The notes beneath the pieces were generated by a model, which was not told the origin of the DNA, did not search any database, and was given only the letters and a program-made list of their open reading frames with translations. A DNA stretch of 64,000 nucleotides from Trinickia dinghuensis (lineage in GTDB: Bacteria > Pseudomonadota > Gammaproteobacteria > Burkholderiales > Burkholderiaceae): contig NZ_QRGA01000011.1 in NCBI RefSeq assembly GCF_003367175.1, forward strand, positions 124,001 through 188,000, given 5' to 3'. Positions 8,379 through 19,178 of the stretch are shown in pieces. The stretch's first letter is position 1, and every line of letters begins with the position of its first letter. A program made the position numbers and the translations under genes.

Positions 8379-9713
8379 TCACTCCTCGATTCGCTCGAGC
8401 CCCTCGTTTTCCTTGCTTTGATCGGCCGTGCTGGCCCATGCGGCGGCCGTGATAGCGATCTGAGCGAGATCGCACGACGTCAGCGGCGCGAGCGCCGCGC
8501 TTGCTCGATCGAGCGCTTCCCAATCGCCGCGCTCGAGCGACTCGATCGCGCTCAGCAGGGTCCCGAGCTGCCCCTCCCTGTGCAGGATTGCCGCGCGAAT
8601 GTGGCTCGCAAGCGTCAGCGCCTCGAGCGTGTTTTCGAGCGTATCGCCGAACACGGCATCGACCAGTGAGAACACGCCCGTCAAAAAGGCGCCGTCGACG
8701 ACCTTGCGGCTCGTTGCAGCTAGCCGCGAGGATGCGATCTCCATGAACCGGGCGCGCGTGGCGGCGAGCTGAACGAGCGGATCCTCCTCGAGCGGCACCT
8801 TGCGGCCGTCCGCGTAGAGCAGCAGCTGGGTCCAGCGCGCGATGCGGTTCGTGCCCGTGGCGTTGATCGCATCGCGCAGCGTCGCGACCTTGCGGCCGAT
8901 GCTGGCCTCGCCCGAATTGGCGAGACGCATCAGATGCATGACGAGAACGGGATTGAGCTTCAGTTCAGCTTCGAGCTGCGCGACGCTTGGATCGGACGAG
9001 AGCAGGCGCAGCAGATTGATCAGCGCTTGACGGGGTGCATTGATACGGCGCGCGCTCTGTTTGCTGCCGCGTGCGAAGAAGAAGCCTTGAAAGAGATCGA
9101 AATGCAGCGATTTGGCTCGTTCGAAGGCCTCGTGCGTCTCGACGTTGAGCGCGATCAACAGCTTCCCGGCCGATTTCAATGCCTTCGACAGCCGCTGCAG
9201 CAATTCGGGATCGTGCCGAGCCGGATCGATCTTGATGGCGTGGGCGTAAGGCAGCAGCTTCGCAAATGCTTCGTCGGGCTGCCGCAAGTCGTCGATGACG
9301 AATCGGTAGCGCCTTGCGTGCAGTGTCACGAGGCGTGCGGTCAGCTCGGGGTCGACACCGATCGTCGGAGAAATTTCGAGAAAGAAACGATCGGGCTTGA
9401 GGCGGGCAATGGCGTCGGAAAAAAGCAGCGGGCGGCTGACGTTCAGGTATCCCGGGTGGCCCGACAGTGCCGTGCGCACATCGCTTGCACCGAGTGCCGC
9501 GAGCAGATGCGCGGCCGCGGCATCGGTGGCTTTCCGGACATCGGCTTCGTCGCCTTCGGCCACCGGCAACTCGCGCAGATGCAATTCGAAGCCGCGCAGC
9601 AAGCAGTCCCCATCGACGATCGGCGCCCTCGCGGGATATCGCACATAGCCGGCTTGGTCCGCTTCCGCCTGACCCTCCGCTGGCCGCTGCGCCGCTTCGG
9701 TCGCCGTCCCCAT
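8379..9713 (-). CDS. EAL-HDOD signalling protein, second paralogue (highly degenerate EAL)
   Basis: This is a 444-residue paralogue of the product of 3372-4682. The start at 9713 (MGTATEAAQ) is supported by AAAGGAG upstream. The EAL-like half (about 25-225) is even more eroded: ELHLR stands for ExLxR, IDDLRQ for DDFGTG, IKIDPA for LKIDRS and ALNVET for AEGVET, while QGFFFAR is recognisable. The HDOD half (about 235-400) reads LKLNPVLVMHLMRLANSGEASIG, then ALRDAINATGTNRIARWTQLLLYA. It is most likely a catalytically dead binding or scaffold protein. It is convergent with the HDOD gene at 6839-8299, so the two EAL-HDOD genes bracket the GGDEF-EAL/HDOD pair. Duplication within the locus is inferred. 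Confidence 0.87.
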   Translation of the reverse strand: MGTATEAAQRPAEGQAEADQAGYVRYPARAPIVDGDCLLRGFELHLRELPVAEGDEADVRKATDAAAAHLLAALGASDVRTALSGHPGYLNVSRPLLFSDAIARLKPDRFFLEISPTIGVDPELTARLVTLHARRYRFVIDDLRQPDEAFAKLLPYAHAIKIDPARHDPELLQRLSKALKSAGKLLIALNVETHEAFERAKSLHFDLFQGFFFARGSKQSARRINAPRQALINLLRLLSSDPSVAQLEAELKLNPVLVMHLMRLANSGEASIGRKVATLRDAINATGTNRIARWTQLLLYADGRKVPLEEDPLVQLAATRARFMEIASSRLAATSRKVVDGAFLTGVFSLVDAVFGDTLENTLEALTLASHIRAAILHREGQLGTLLSAIESLERGDWEALDRASAALAPLTSCDLAQIAITAAAWASTADQSKENEGLERIEE

Positions 9714-9967
9714 CGCCCCTCTCCTTTTTCTTCTTACGATTAGCGGCGCAACGCTGGTCCCGACGTCTTGTTCTCGCGCGCGCATGTTGGGGCGATTATA
9801 ACCGTAAACATGTGTCCGAAAATCGAGGCTAAGTACCAGTGCGACGCGGGTTTCGGCGCGTCGCACGTGGTATTTGGCCTCGTCCGCCGTAGCGGCTGCG
9901 CTCAACTGTTTTTGAACGCTTGGCGATCCCTTCGCGATTCCCTCGCGATTCGTTCTCGCCTACTTCC

Positions 9968-10765
9968 TTACTTCAAAACCACTTTGACGTCGAAATACTT
10001 GGCGGCGATCTTGTCGATCGTGCCGTCGGCCTTGAGCGCCGAGAGTGCGCCGTTGAGCTTGTCCAGCAGTGCCTTGTCGTTCTTGCGCACGCCGTAGCCC
10101 ACACCCGAGCCGAGCAGCTTCTGATCCGACACGGTGGGCCCGGCGAAGTCGAAGCCGGCGCCTTGCGGACGCTTCAGGAAGCCTTTCGATGCCGCTTCGG
10201 AATCCTGGAAGGCGGCGTCGAGCCGGCCCGAGGAGAGATCGGCGTAGACCTGGTCTTGCGTTTGATACGAGACGACGTCGATGCCGGCCGGCGCCCATTT
10301 CGCCTTCGCGTACGTTTCTTGGATCGTGCCTTGGAGCACGCCCACGTGCTTGCCCTTGAGCGAGGCGACGACCGGTTGCAGGCCGCTGCCCTTCTTCGCA
10401 ATCAGCTGGTTCGGAATCGTGTAGATCGGATCGGTGAACGCGATCGCTTGCTTGCGCTGATCGGTGATCGTCATGTCGGAGTTGATCGCGTCGAACTTGC
10501 GGGCGTTCAGCGCGGGAATCAGGCCGTCGAAGTCGTTTTCGACCCAGACGCATTTGACTTTCAGCTTCGCGCAGACGGCGTTGCCGACGTCGATGTCGAA
10601 GCCTTGCAGCTGCCCCGTGGCGCTCTTCGATTCGAACGGCGCGTAGGACGCCTCGACGCCGAAGCGAAGCTCGTTCAGATCCGCCGCCAGGACGTTGCCG
10701 GCTGCTGCCGCCGCCGTCACCGCGACGAGCGCGAGCGACACCTTCTTCCGCAAGTTCAGTTTCAT
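9968..10765 (-). CDS. Periplasmic basic-amino-acid-binding protein (His/Lys/Arg/Orn type) of an ABC importer
   Basis: This is a 265-residue type-3 solute-binding protein (HisJ/ArgT family). ATG 10765 follows AGGA. The signal peptide is KKVSLALVAVTAAAAAGNVLAA (residues 7-28, cleavage near LAA-DL). The mature part shows family marks: LRFGVEASYAPFESK, LQGFDIDVGNAVCAKL, NDFDGLIPALNARKFDAINSDMTIT and RKQAIAFTDPIY. No permease is adjacent. The only matching permease and ATPase in the window are hisQMP at 22859-25171 on the same strand, upstream of the ast genes. I infer that this protein delivers arginine/ornithine (and possibly histidine/lysine) to that permease. The gap to astE (10766-14134) holds unrelated genes. 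Confidence 0.9.
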   Translation of the reverse strand: MKLNLRKKVSLALVAVTAAAAAGNVLAADLNELRFGVEASYAPFESKSATGQLQGFDIDVGNAVCAKLKVKCVWVENDFDGLIPALNARKFDAINSDMTITDQRKQAIAFTDPIYTIPNQLIAKKGSGLQPVVASLKGKHVGVLQGTIQETYAKAKWAPAGIDVVSYQTQDQVYADLSSGRLDAAFQDSEAASKGFLKRPQGAGFDFAGPTVSDQKLLGSGVGYGVRKNDKALLDKLNGALSALKADGTIDKIAAKYFDVKVVLK

Positions 10766-11262
10766 CAGGTTTGATCCTAGACAGAGTTGATACCGAGATA
10801 CAACCTGGCGCGCATCGTGGCTGCGCCAAAAAAGCCGTTCAAATGCCTGTTACGCGATTGATGCGGCGCACAAGGCAAATGGGACCGGCATTGTACGGGG
10901 ATCGCGGGCGCCGGCGGGCGGAAGTACGCAGGCGGGTCGGGCTACGGGGGTGGTTGCGCGGGCAACGAGTGCTCGAGGGAACATGCAATTGCTTGTCGCG
11001 CGGGGGCAAGTCGCGGCGGAACTGGGCTTGCGTTCGGCGACGACGCGATTGGGCCTCGATGCCGATGATTTGTTTGCGTGTGGACCTATCTCGAATTGAC
11101 GCGGTTCCACGGCCCTATCTACGTCGATAGCCAGGCTTTCGCTTTTTTACGATCGCGGTAATCGGGGTGGGCATTGGCCGAGTTTTTATGCGACCGGGCG
11201 ATTGCGAACGCATCGATCTGGATGAGAAACGAGCCAGTCCAGATCAACAGCCATAAACCACG
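10766..11262. other. 497-bp gene-free stretch between divergent binding-protein and MFS genes
   Basis: It should contain the promoters of the minus-strand binding-protein gene and the plus-strand MFS gene. A codon-like plus-strand stretch starting MQLLVARGQVAAELG runs from 10983 to a TGA at 11099, without a ribosome binding site or recognisable family. It may be a gene remnant. The part from about 11130 to 11260 is visibly richer in A/T than its surroundings. No terminator, tRNA or transposase was recognised. Confidence 0.5.
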
Positions 11263-12549
11263 ATGACTGCAGTCGATAGTGAACTCGCGCCGACCACGAA
11301 TGCTCAGATCTCGATCGGCAATCTGCCGACATCGAACAGCCTTCCGCCGCCATCGAGCTTCGCTCTCTTGCTCTGCCTGGCCGGCGCAAACTTCTTCCGC
11401 ATCGGATGCCAGCTCGTGACGACGGCTTGGTCCGCGGTTCAAATCACCGGGCGCCCGGAATCAGTCGGACACGTTCTGTTGGTTTCGAGCGCTGCCAGCC
11501 TCGTGTTGTCCCCGTTCATCGGGGCGTTCATCGATCGATGCTCGCGTAAAAAGCCCTTCGTGCTCGCCGGCCACTTCGGCGTCGCAATTTGCGGTGCCTC
11601 GCCAGTCGCCTTGGACTTCGCCGTTCCGCATGTCGCGCCGTTTTTCTCGCTGATTGTTGCTACGCTCTTGTCCAGCGTTTCAGGGATGGTCCTCGTCTGC
11701 TCGATGGACTATTTCACCAAGCTGGCAATTCCCTCGAACGAAAGAACCAAAAAACTAGCAACCATCAACTCTGTCTCACAGTTGACGCTCATTGCCGGTA
11801 CCGCCTTCGGCGGCTACCTCGTCTCTTGCACGGCATGGCGCGATGCGTTCTTGTTGATCGGTGGCTGCGGCCTGTTGCTCACGGTGCTTTCCGCCTGCCT
11901 ACTTCCCTCACTCACATACACGCCCGGCATTCGGCGGGAGCGGCATCGATTCGGCCCCTCGCTTTACATGAGACACCGTCATCTGTTTTCAATCGCGGCC
12001 TGCTCCGCGCTCGCGTATGCAGTCGGCCAAGTGACCAACACCTTGCTGCCGGCCTTCATTAACCTCGACCTAAAGCTTTCCGGAGCGAGCTACTCTCTCG
12101 TGAAAGCCGCATGGTCCATCGGCGCGCTGGGTGCAAGCGCTGCACTGGCTAGAGTTGCAAGAGGCCAGCCGTGCCCCCTCCACCATGATCTCTGCACAGT
12201 GCTCCTCATCGCTGGGCTGCTAGCGGTAGTTCCTTTCCTGTCAGCATTAAAATCGTTGGTCGCGGTGCATCTTGCTTTGGGAGTCGGCTTCGCGATCGTC
12301 CGCGTACGCTCCGAAGCCCGCTTCCTCACTGAGTGCCCCACTCATCTACTAGCTCGCTTTAGAGCCAACAGCTTGTTCCTCACGAGCTCGATCAGCGCCA
12401 TCGTTTTCGTTACGCCGACCGTCTGCAGTAACTTCGCCACGCCGGCGCTATATGAGCTGCTATCCGCTGTGATCGCCGTTTCGGCCGTCGCGCTCATGGC
12501 TTGCTCGAAGGTTCGGCGCGAAGCCCGGTCGACCCACGTTGGCCGATAG
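11263..12549 (+). CDS. Major facilitator superfamily transporter
   Basis: This is a 428-residue integral membrane protein with about 12 hydrophobic segments. The N-terminal half reads LLLCLAGANFFRIGCQLVTTAW, then an MFS loop 2-3 motif of the form GAFIDRCSRKKPFVLAG (residues about 88-104), typical of MFS_1 exporters. A second half of six segments follows from about residue 230. The substrate cannot be told. The start ATG 11263 has only a weak ribosome binding site. Base use is noticeably less GC-rich at third positions than in the flanking ast and binding-protein genes, and the gene stands alone. Together with the interrupted context, this suggests acquisition by transfer; that is inference. 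Confidence 0.85.
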   Translation: MTAVDSELAPTTNAQISIGNLPTSNSLPPPSSFALLLCLAGANFFRIGCQLVTTAWSAVQITGRPESVGHVLLVSSAASLVLSPFIGAFIDRCSRKKPFVLAGHFGVAICGASPVALDFAVPHVAPFFSLIVATLLSSVSGMVLVCSMDYFTKLAIPSNERTKKLATINSVSQLTLIAGTAFGGYLVSCTAWRDAFLLIGGCGLLLTVLSACLLPSLTYTPGIRRERHRFGPSLYMRHRHLFSIAACSALAYAVGQVTNTLLPAFINLDLKLSGASYSLVKAAWSIGALGASAALARVARGQPCPLHHDLCTVLLIAGLLAVVPFLSALKSLVAVHLALGVGFAIVRVRSEARFLTECPTHLLARFRANSLFLTSSISAIVFVTPTVCSNFATPALYELLSAVIAVSAVALMACSKVRREARSTHVGR

Positions 12550-12641
12550 ATGGAAACAGCCCCGCTAAGAACAAGCGGACTCCAGTTCGAGCCGCTCGCG
12601 CAAATAGCGTGTTCGAGCAGGCCTTCGAGCGCGCCGAACTT

Positions 12642-12893
12642 CTACGCCCGCGACACGCTCACGCAGCACATCGCCGGTCGCGATTCGCTCGGCGGAAAGA
12701 CGCACCACGAGCCATCCCCGTGGCGAAACAGGAAGATCGAGCGCACGCCGTCCGTCGCCCGCATTTCGACGCACACGTAACGCGCGCGCGACCCGGTCAT
12801 ACGGCCCGTCCGAAGCACATGCGCCGGAGACGCGAGTGTCGGCGCAAGCCATTTGTCCACCAGCGTTCTCAGCGAAATCCTTTCGGCACCCAT
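12642..12893 (-). CDS. Small conserved-type hypothetical protein
   Basis: This is an 83-residue protein of unknown function, ATG 12893, with a GGGAG sequence about 10 bases upstream. It begins MGAERISLRTLVDKWLAP and contains RARYVCVEMRA, followed by SIFLFRHGDGSWCVFPP. The aromatic/hydrophobic beta-strand pattern and the closing FPP segment resemble short Burkholderia proteins with the same KWLAP opening that I remember but cannot name. There is no signal peptide or membrane segment. It converges with the MFS gene. An overlapping frame on the plus strand (12550-12780) looks like its shadow. Confidence 0.6.
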   Translation of the reverse strand: MGAERISLRTLVDKWLAPTLASPAHVLRTGRMTGSRARYVCVEMRATDGVRSIFLFRHGDGSWCVFPPSESRPAMCCVSVSRA

Positions 12894-13160
12894 GCTCTCG
12901 ACTCCCGGTTCCTAGGCGGGCCGCAACCGTTAGACGACATCGGCTGAACCCTTGAACTCAGTATCGGCAACGAAACCTCTGATAAAAATCAGCGCGCGCC
13001 GAGAATCGCGTCAAGCGTTACCGCCGCTTGTCGGATGCCGCCTACATGCGATTTGGTTAGGAGCGAACCAGGAGCGGGACCGCAAATTGCGGGTTCGAAT
13101 CATGAATTGGCCCAAGCGTCTATGCTTAAAGTCATGATCGTTGCATGCAGGGAGATCTCC

Positions 13161-14000
13161 ATGATCGCAAGAACCCTTGTCGCGCTTGCCGTCGCCGGCT
13201 TCGCCGGCATCTCGACGGTCACGGCGCTCGCCCAGGAGCAGCGGGAACCCGGGCATGAATCGGCGGCCGGCCGAGGTTCCGGCGGCGAAGCACACGGCCC
13301 CGGCGGCCAGGGGGAAGGCCGGGAAGCACACGGCCCCATGATGCATCCGGGCGGACCAGGCCCGGGTGCGCCTGCCGCGCCCGGTGTCCGCCCCGGACCT
13401 TCCATGGGCCCGGGACACGCCCCGCAAGGCCCTGCATTCGGACAGCGGCCCCCGATGGAACAAGCGCCAATGATGCGGCCGATGCAGCCGGCGCCGCGCC
13501 CCCCCGTGCACCAGAACAACGGCCCGGCCTATGGGCAGCAACACGCGCCGAATATCGAGCAGCACGCTGCTCCAGGTGCTCAGATGAGCCGCGGGCCTCA
13601 CGTCGCCCCAGGTGCTCAGATCAACCAAGGACCGCATGTCCACCCGGGCGCCCCGATCGAACACGCACCGCGCGCGCATGGCTCCGTTCCGGCCCCCTAT
13701 CGCGGCGACATGCATCGTTTCGTCGATCAAGACGCACACGTCTGGCGCGGCGGCCATTGGCATCACTCCCACCACGACGGCCGCTTCGGCTGGTGGTGGG
13801 TCGTGGGCGGTCTTTGGTACTTCTATCCGCAGCCCGTTTATCCGTACCCCGACGCGTTCTCGCCGGGCGACGTGGAGTACGGTTCGAGCGAAGCAGGCCA
13901 GTATTGGTACTACTGCGAATCGGCAGGCCAGTACTACCCGTACGTGACGGACTGCCCTGAAGGATGGGAGGCGGTTGTTCCCGAAGACGACGATCAATGA
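13161..14000 (+). CDS. Exported Gly/Pro/His-rich protein with YYC...YYPYV...C...GW C-terminus
   Basis: This is a 279-residue protein. I chose ATG 13161 because GGGAGA lies just upstream and a signal peptide follows at once (IARTLVALAVAGFAGISTVTALAQ, residues 2-25). The mature N-terminal two thirds are low-complexity Gly/Pro/His/Met/Gln sequence with a short internal duplication (GAQMSRGPHVAPGAQINQGPHV, underlain by a repeated CCAGGTGCTCAGAT). The C-terminal third is His/Trp-rich (VWRGGHWHHSHHDGRFGWWWV) and ends in YWYYCESAGQYYPYVTDC, then GW. That ending closely matches the secreted protein at 1850-2227. The histidines could bind metal; this is a guess. The family is unnamed to me; an envelope or extracellular location is likely. 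Confidence 0.75.
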   Translation: MIARTLVALAVAGFAGISTVTALAQEQREPGHESAAGRGSGGEAHGPGGQGEGREAHGPMMHPGGPGPGAPAAPGVRPGPSMGPGHAPQGPAFGQRPPMEQAPMMRPMQPAPRPPVHQNNGPAYGQQHAPNIEQHAAPGAQMSRGPHVAPGAQINQGPHVHPGAPIEHAPRAHGSVPAPYRGDMHRFVDQDAHVWRGGHWHHSHHDGRFGWWWVVGGLWYFYPQPVYPYPDAFSPGDVEYGSSEAGQYWYYCESAGQYYPYVTDCPEGWEAVVPEDDDQ

Positions 14001-14134
14001 GCGCGGGAGGGGCCTCGCCGGCGCGACGACAACAGAGGCTCCAATCGCCAAGTTTGGGACGACGCCATAAAGCCTAGCGAGGCGCCGTAATCTACCGGAA
14101 AGGCAGTATCGGAAATTCCGTCGTGCAGCCTATC

Positions 14135-15199
14135 CTACGGCGCCAACTCGGCGATCGTCTCCCCTGTCGTCTCGACGACGGTCAGCCCCGCACGCAAGCC
14201 CGGCTTCACGGTGCGGTTCGGAAAGATGATCCGTTCTTCGTCGTGCGTGACGGCATAACGATAGTCGCCGTCGCTCGCGAGCACGGTGCCTTTTTGAAAC
14301 GGCGTGAAGTTGGCGACGTCATCCGCCATGTGAAGCTCGAACGCATCGCTTTGCTTCGTGATCTGGCCGATGACCGTGAACACGCGCGGCATCGGTACGT
14401 CATCGCTTAATGGCGCGCCCGAGATCAACGAGCGAACGGCCGCGTCGGCACCGCTGAAGCGGGCAAGGTCGTTTTCGCCGAACGGCCGCACCTTGCCGAG
14501 TTCGAGCGTACAAGCATTCGCACCGAACGATTCCGCTGTGAAATGCGTGTATGTATTGCCTTTCGCCGTATGCAGCAATACCGCCTCGATACGCGCATCG
14601 GCAAGCCATTGGAACATCGCGAGCGACGGCACACGGCCCGTGTGCGGCAGCAACGCGAAGCGCTCGAACACCGAGGCGCGAATCGCCGTGTGCATGTCGA
14701 TGTGCCAGCGCGAGTGATCGGCATCGTCGGCACGCGAGAAGAAGTGTTTGGCCACAGCCTCGAGAATGCGCGCACGCGGCGCCTCGCTGCTTTCCTGAAG
14801 CTGTTTGTATCGGCCGCAAAAGAGCCGGTTCAAATCGTCGTCGACATAACGGCCGCCCGCGCGCATCGCCGCCACGTTGCCGAGGACGATGCCGACACGG
14901 GAGGCGAGCGGGACCTCACCGCGAGCGATGTCGGCGACCATCCGCGACAGCAATTCGATCGGCGCCGTTTCATCGCCGTGCACGCCGGCCGATACCAACA
15001 CGCTGCGCAACGGGTTCGCCTGGGGCCGAGCTGCGGACGCAGGCGTGAACTCGATCACGCCGTCCTCGAGCCACTGGTAACGCACGCCGCCCGCGCACTC
15101 CCCGCCCGCATCCCCCATGCTGGGCCGCAAACCCGCCAGCGTGAACGCCAGAAAATCGGCGAGCATCGCCGGCATCGACGTTTCAGCGCTGGAAGTCAT
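14135..15199 (-). CDS. astE: Succinylglutamate desuccinylase
   Basis: This is the last enzyme of the arginine succinyltransferase (AST) pathway; it cleaves N-succinylglutamate to succinate and glutamate. The 354-residue product belongs to the zinc carboxypeptidase-like AstE/aspartoacylase family. Visible marks are [15 protein letters not shown] (Zn ligands His and Glu), the DDDLNRLF segment, [10 protein letters not shown] (third ligand His) and [11 protein letters not shown] (catalytic Glu). I chose ATG 15199, which overlaps the end of astB by 17 bases; an ATG at 15175 ([15 protein letters not shown]) is an alternative. It is the final gene of the ast run, transcribed with the genes above it, and converges with the exported protein gene at 13161-14000. 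Confidence 0.93.
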   Translation of the reverse strand: MTSSAETSMPAMLADFLAFTLAGLRPSMGDAGGECAGGVRYQWLEDGVIEFTPASAARPQANPLRSVLVSAGVHGDETAPIELLSRMVADIARGEVPLASRVGIVLGNVAAMRAGGRYVDDDLNRLFCGRYKQLQESSEAPRARILEAVAKHFFSRADDADHSRWHIDMHTAIRASVFERFALLPHTGRVPSLAMFQWLADARIEAVLLHTAKGNTYTHFTAESFGANACTLELGKVRPFGENDLARFSGADAAVRSLISGAPLSDDVPMPRVFTVIGQITKQSDAFELHMADDVANFTPFQKGTVLASDGDYRYAVTHDEERIIFPNRTVKPGLRAGLTVVETTGETIAELAP

Positions 15200-16523
15200 A
15201 GAGCGACCCGAGACCAAGGATTTGCGTCAGTTCGTCGAGCGCCGTGCGCGATTCGTCGAGCAGCTTCGGATCGGCGAGATCACTCGGCGCGAGCCGATCG
15301 CGATAGTGCTTGCCGATCCATGCGTCGAGCCGTGTGAACAGCGCATCGTCGATCCAGACGCCCGGCGTCACGGCCTGACGCTCCGCTTCGTTCAGCACCA
15401 CGCGCAACCGCAAGCACGCCGGCCCGCCCCCGTTCTTCATGCTCTCGCGCAAATCGAACACGAGTACTTCGCCGATCGGCCCCGACCCGTCCATGAGATC
15501 GTCGAGATAAGCCGCTACGCGCGGATTCTCGCGGCATTCCTGCGGCACGACGAGCACGTCGCGGCCATCGGCACGCGCCAGCAACTGGCTATTGAACAGA
15601 TACGAAGAGACGGCATCGGACACGCTCACCCGTGAATCGGGCACTTCGATGACGTTGAACTGCGCGCCCGCCTTGGATAGTTGCGCACGCAACTGATCGT
15701 AGACGGCGCTTTGCTCAACGAACGCGCGCTGATGGCAAAACAGCGTTTGCCGGTTGCCCACGGCGATCACGTCGTTATGAAACACGCCCGCATCGACCAC
15801 TTCAGGGTTTTGCTGCGCGTAGACCGTACCCTCTTCGCTCAAACCGTGCCGCTGCGCGACGGCGCGGCTCGCCTCGAACGTTTGGCGCGCCGGATAGCGC
15901 ACCGGCTCCGGGCCGCGCCGGTATTCGCTGCGTCCGTAGACGAAGAACTCGACGCCGCGCTCGCCGTACGCCGAGCAGAACCGCGTATGGTTCGCGGCCC
16001 CTTCGTCGCCGAGCGCCGGCGTCCCGGGCAGCGCCTCATGGACGGCGAAGCGATCCGGATCCGCGAAGATCGACGACAGCGTGCGCCTCGTCGCTTCATG
16101 CTCGATCGCGCGGTGCAGCTTGCTCGTCAGATTGGCCGGCGTGAAATGCACGCGGCCGTCTTGCGTATCGGCCGACGGGCTGACCGTCGCCGCGTTGGCC
16201 GTCCACATCGCCGATGCCGAACTGGCCGCGGCCAGCAATTCGGGCGCATCCTTCGCCGCGCGTTCGATCACGGCCGCGTCGGAACCCGAGAACCCGAGCT
16301 CGCGCAGCAAGCGCATCGACGGCCGCTCCTGCGGCGGCAGCACGCCTTGCAAGAAGCCGAGATCGGCGAGCTGCTTCATCTTGCGCAGACCTTGCTTGGC
16401 GGCGGCGAGCGGATTGGCGACCGACTTCTCGTTCGTCTGCGACGCCACGTTGCCGAACGACAGCCCCGCGTAGTTGTGCGTCGGACCCACGAGTCCGTCG
16501 AAATTGGCTTCCCGTGCTTGCAT
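15183..16523 (-). CDS. astB: N-succinylarginine dihydrolase
   Basis: This is step two of the AST pathway: succinylarginine plus water gives succinylornithine, ammonia and CO2. The 446-residue protein has the expected family length. It opens with [21 protein letters not shown] and keeps the amidinotransferase-fold active site: [11 protein letters not shown], the histidine in [13 protein letters not shown], and the catalytic cysteine in [14 protein letters not shown]. The start ATG 16523 lies 30 bases after the astD stop. It overlaps the chosen start of astE by 17 bases, which suggests translational coupling. Nothing unusual is seen. Confidence 0.96.
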   Translation of the reverse strand: MQAREANFDGLVGPTHNYAGLSFGNVASQTNEKSVANPLAAAKQGLRKMKQLADLGFLQGVLPPQERPSMRLLRELGFSGSDAAVIERAAKDAPELLAAASSASAMWTANAATVSPSADTQDGRVHFTPANLTSKLHRAIEHEATRRTLSSIFADPDRFAVHEALPGTPALGDEGAANHTRFCSAYGERGVEFFVYGRSEYRRGPEPVRYPARQTFEASRAVAQRHGLSEEGTVYAQQNPEVVDAGVFHNDVIAVGNRQTLFCHQRAFVEQSAVYDQLRAQLSKAGAQFNVIEVPDSRVSVSDAVSSYLFNSQLLARADGRDVLVVPQECRENPRVAAYLDDLMDGSGPIGEVLVFDLRESMKNGGGPACLRLRVVLNEAERQAVTPGVWIDDALFTRLDAWIGKHYRDRLAPSDLADPKLLDESRTALDELTQILGLGSLYDFQR

Positions 16524-16553
16524 CGTCGATCCCTACTCGATTCTTAAAACTTC

Positions 16554-18134
<1,581 letters not shown>

Positions 18135-19178
18135 CTATGACTTCTTGCTCAGCGTCAATACGCGCACGGGATCGCCCTCGCGCACGTCGAGCGCCGCGGC
18201 ATCGTCGGACGAGAGGCGCATCGCGCCGTTCTCCACCGTGCCGGGCGCGACGCCCACACGAAAGCCCGCCATCGAAGTATTCGAAACGAGCGAGCGTGCG
18301 CCGTCCCGCCCGCCGCTGCCTTCGCCGCCCTCGGTTTCGCCGATCACGACAGGCACGACCACGCTCTCGCGCACGGTACGCAAATCGTTGATATGGCATT
18401 CGAGCACGGGGCCCGCGTCGAAGATGTCGACGTGGTTCTGATACCGGAGCCCCTCGGCTTCGAGCATCTTGCGCGCCGGCGCCGTATCGCGATGCGTCGT
18501 GCCGATGACCGCTTGCGCCTCGCTCGGCAGCAGGTCGGCGTAGACGGGATAGCGCGGCATCAACTCGGCGAGGAACGACTTACGTCCGTGCGCGCTGAGG
18601 TAATCGGCCGCGTTGAAATCGATCTGGTAGAAGTGGCTGCCGACCGCGCGCCAAAACGGCGAGGTGCCGTCGGCATCGAAGTGTCCGCGCAGTTCGGCGC
18701 ACAGCCGCTCGGGGAAGCGGTCGCGAAACTGCGCCATGAACATGAAGCGCGAGCGCGACAGTAGCCCCCCCACGCCATGCGCCCGATACCGGGGCGACAG
18801 GAACAGCGAGCACACCTCGGCGTAGCCCGTGAGGTCGTGCGAGATGTTCAGCAGCGACATCTTCGTCCACACGCCGAACTCCTGGCTCGCATGCACGACC
18901 GTGCTCACGCGGTAGTTGTAGAACGGCTGCTCGAGCCCGACTTGCACCTCGATGCCGCACACGCCGGCCACGTCGCGCGTCGCCGCGTCCTCCATGACGA
19001 AGAAGTAGCCGGCCTCGTGCGCCTGCGCGCGCCCATCCATGGTCCGCTTCGCGCGCTCGATCCGCGCGGCGAGCGCGTCGCGGTCGGGCTTGAACGTCGT
19101 GAGGCCAGGCCCCGTTTCCTGGGCGAGCGACACGAGCGCGTCGAGGTCGTCTGTCTTGACGGCACGAACGACGATCAT
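18135..19178 (-). CDS. aruG: Arginine N-succinyltransferase, beta-type subunit
   Basis: This is the first step of the AST pathway, transfer of succinyl from succinyl-CoA to arginine (and ornithine). The 347-residue protein belongs to the AstA family with a GNAT-like fold. It opens MIVVRAVKTDDLDALVSLA and shows SRYRAHGVGGLLSRSRFMFMA-like acyl-CoA binding sequence (residues about 130-150), GTSPFWRAVG and a VDIFDAGPVLECHI segment. Burkholderia and Pseudomonas carry two paralogous subunits (AruF and AruG) where E. coli has one AstA. Its ATG overlaps the stop of the upstream subunit by four bases (ATGA at 19175-19178), which supports equal, coupled translation. Confidence 0.93.
   Translation of the reverse strand: MIVVRAVKTDDLDALVSLAQETGPGLTTFKPDRDALAARIERAKRTMDGRAQAHEAGYFFVMEDAATRDVAGVCGIEVQVGLEQPFYNYRVSTVVHASQEFGVWTKMSLLNISHDLTGYAEVCSLFLSPRYRAHGVGGLLSRSRFMFMAQFRDRFPERLCAELRGHFDADGTSPFWRAVGSHFYQIDFNAADYLSAHGRKSFLAELMPRYPVYADLLPSEAQAVIGTTHRDTAPARKMLEAEGLRYQNHVDIFDAGPVLECHINDLRTVRESVVVPVVIGETEGGEGSGGRDGARSLVSNTSMAGFRVGVAPGTVENGAMRLSSDDAAALDVREGDPVRVLTLSKKS

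Noticed and set aside
10983..11099. Plus-strand stretch beginning MQLLVARGQVAAELG
   Set aside because: Codon-like, but short, without a ribosome binding site or recognised family. It is mentioned only as a possible remnant.
11119..11280. Minus-strand stretch ending HPDYRDRKKAKAWLS
   Set aside because: It looked like a possible transposase or other protein tail. I could not connect it to any family, and it overlaps the MFS 5' end.
12550..12780. 76-codon plus-strand frame after the MFS gene
   Set aside because: It overlaps a better-supported minus-strand gene and lacks a ribosome binding site.
10766..14134. Mobile element carrying the MFS gene
   Set aside because: No transposase, integrase, terminal inverted repeats or target duplication could be seen. 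Only composition and context suggest transfer.
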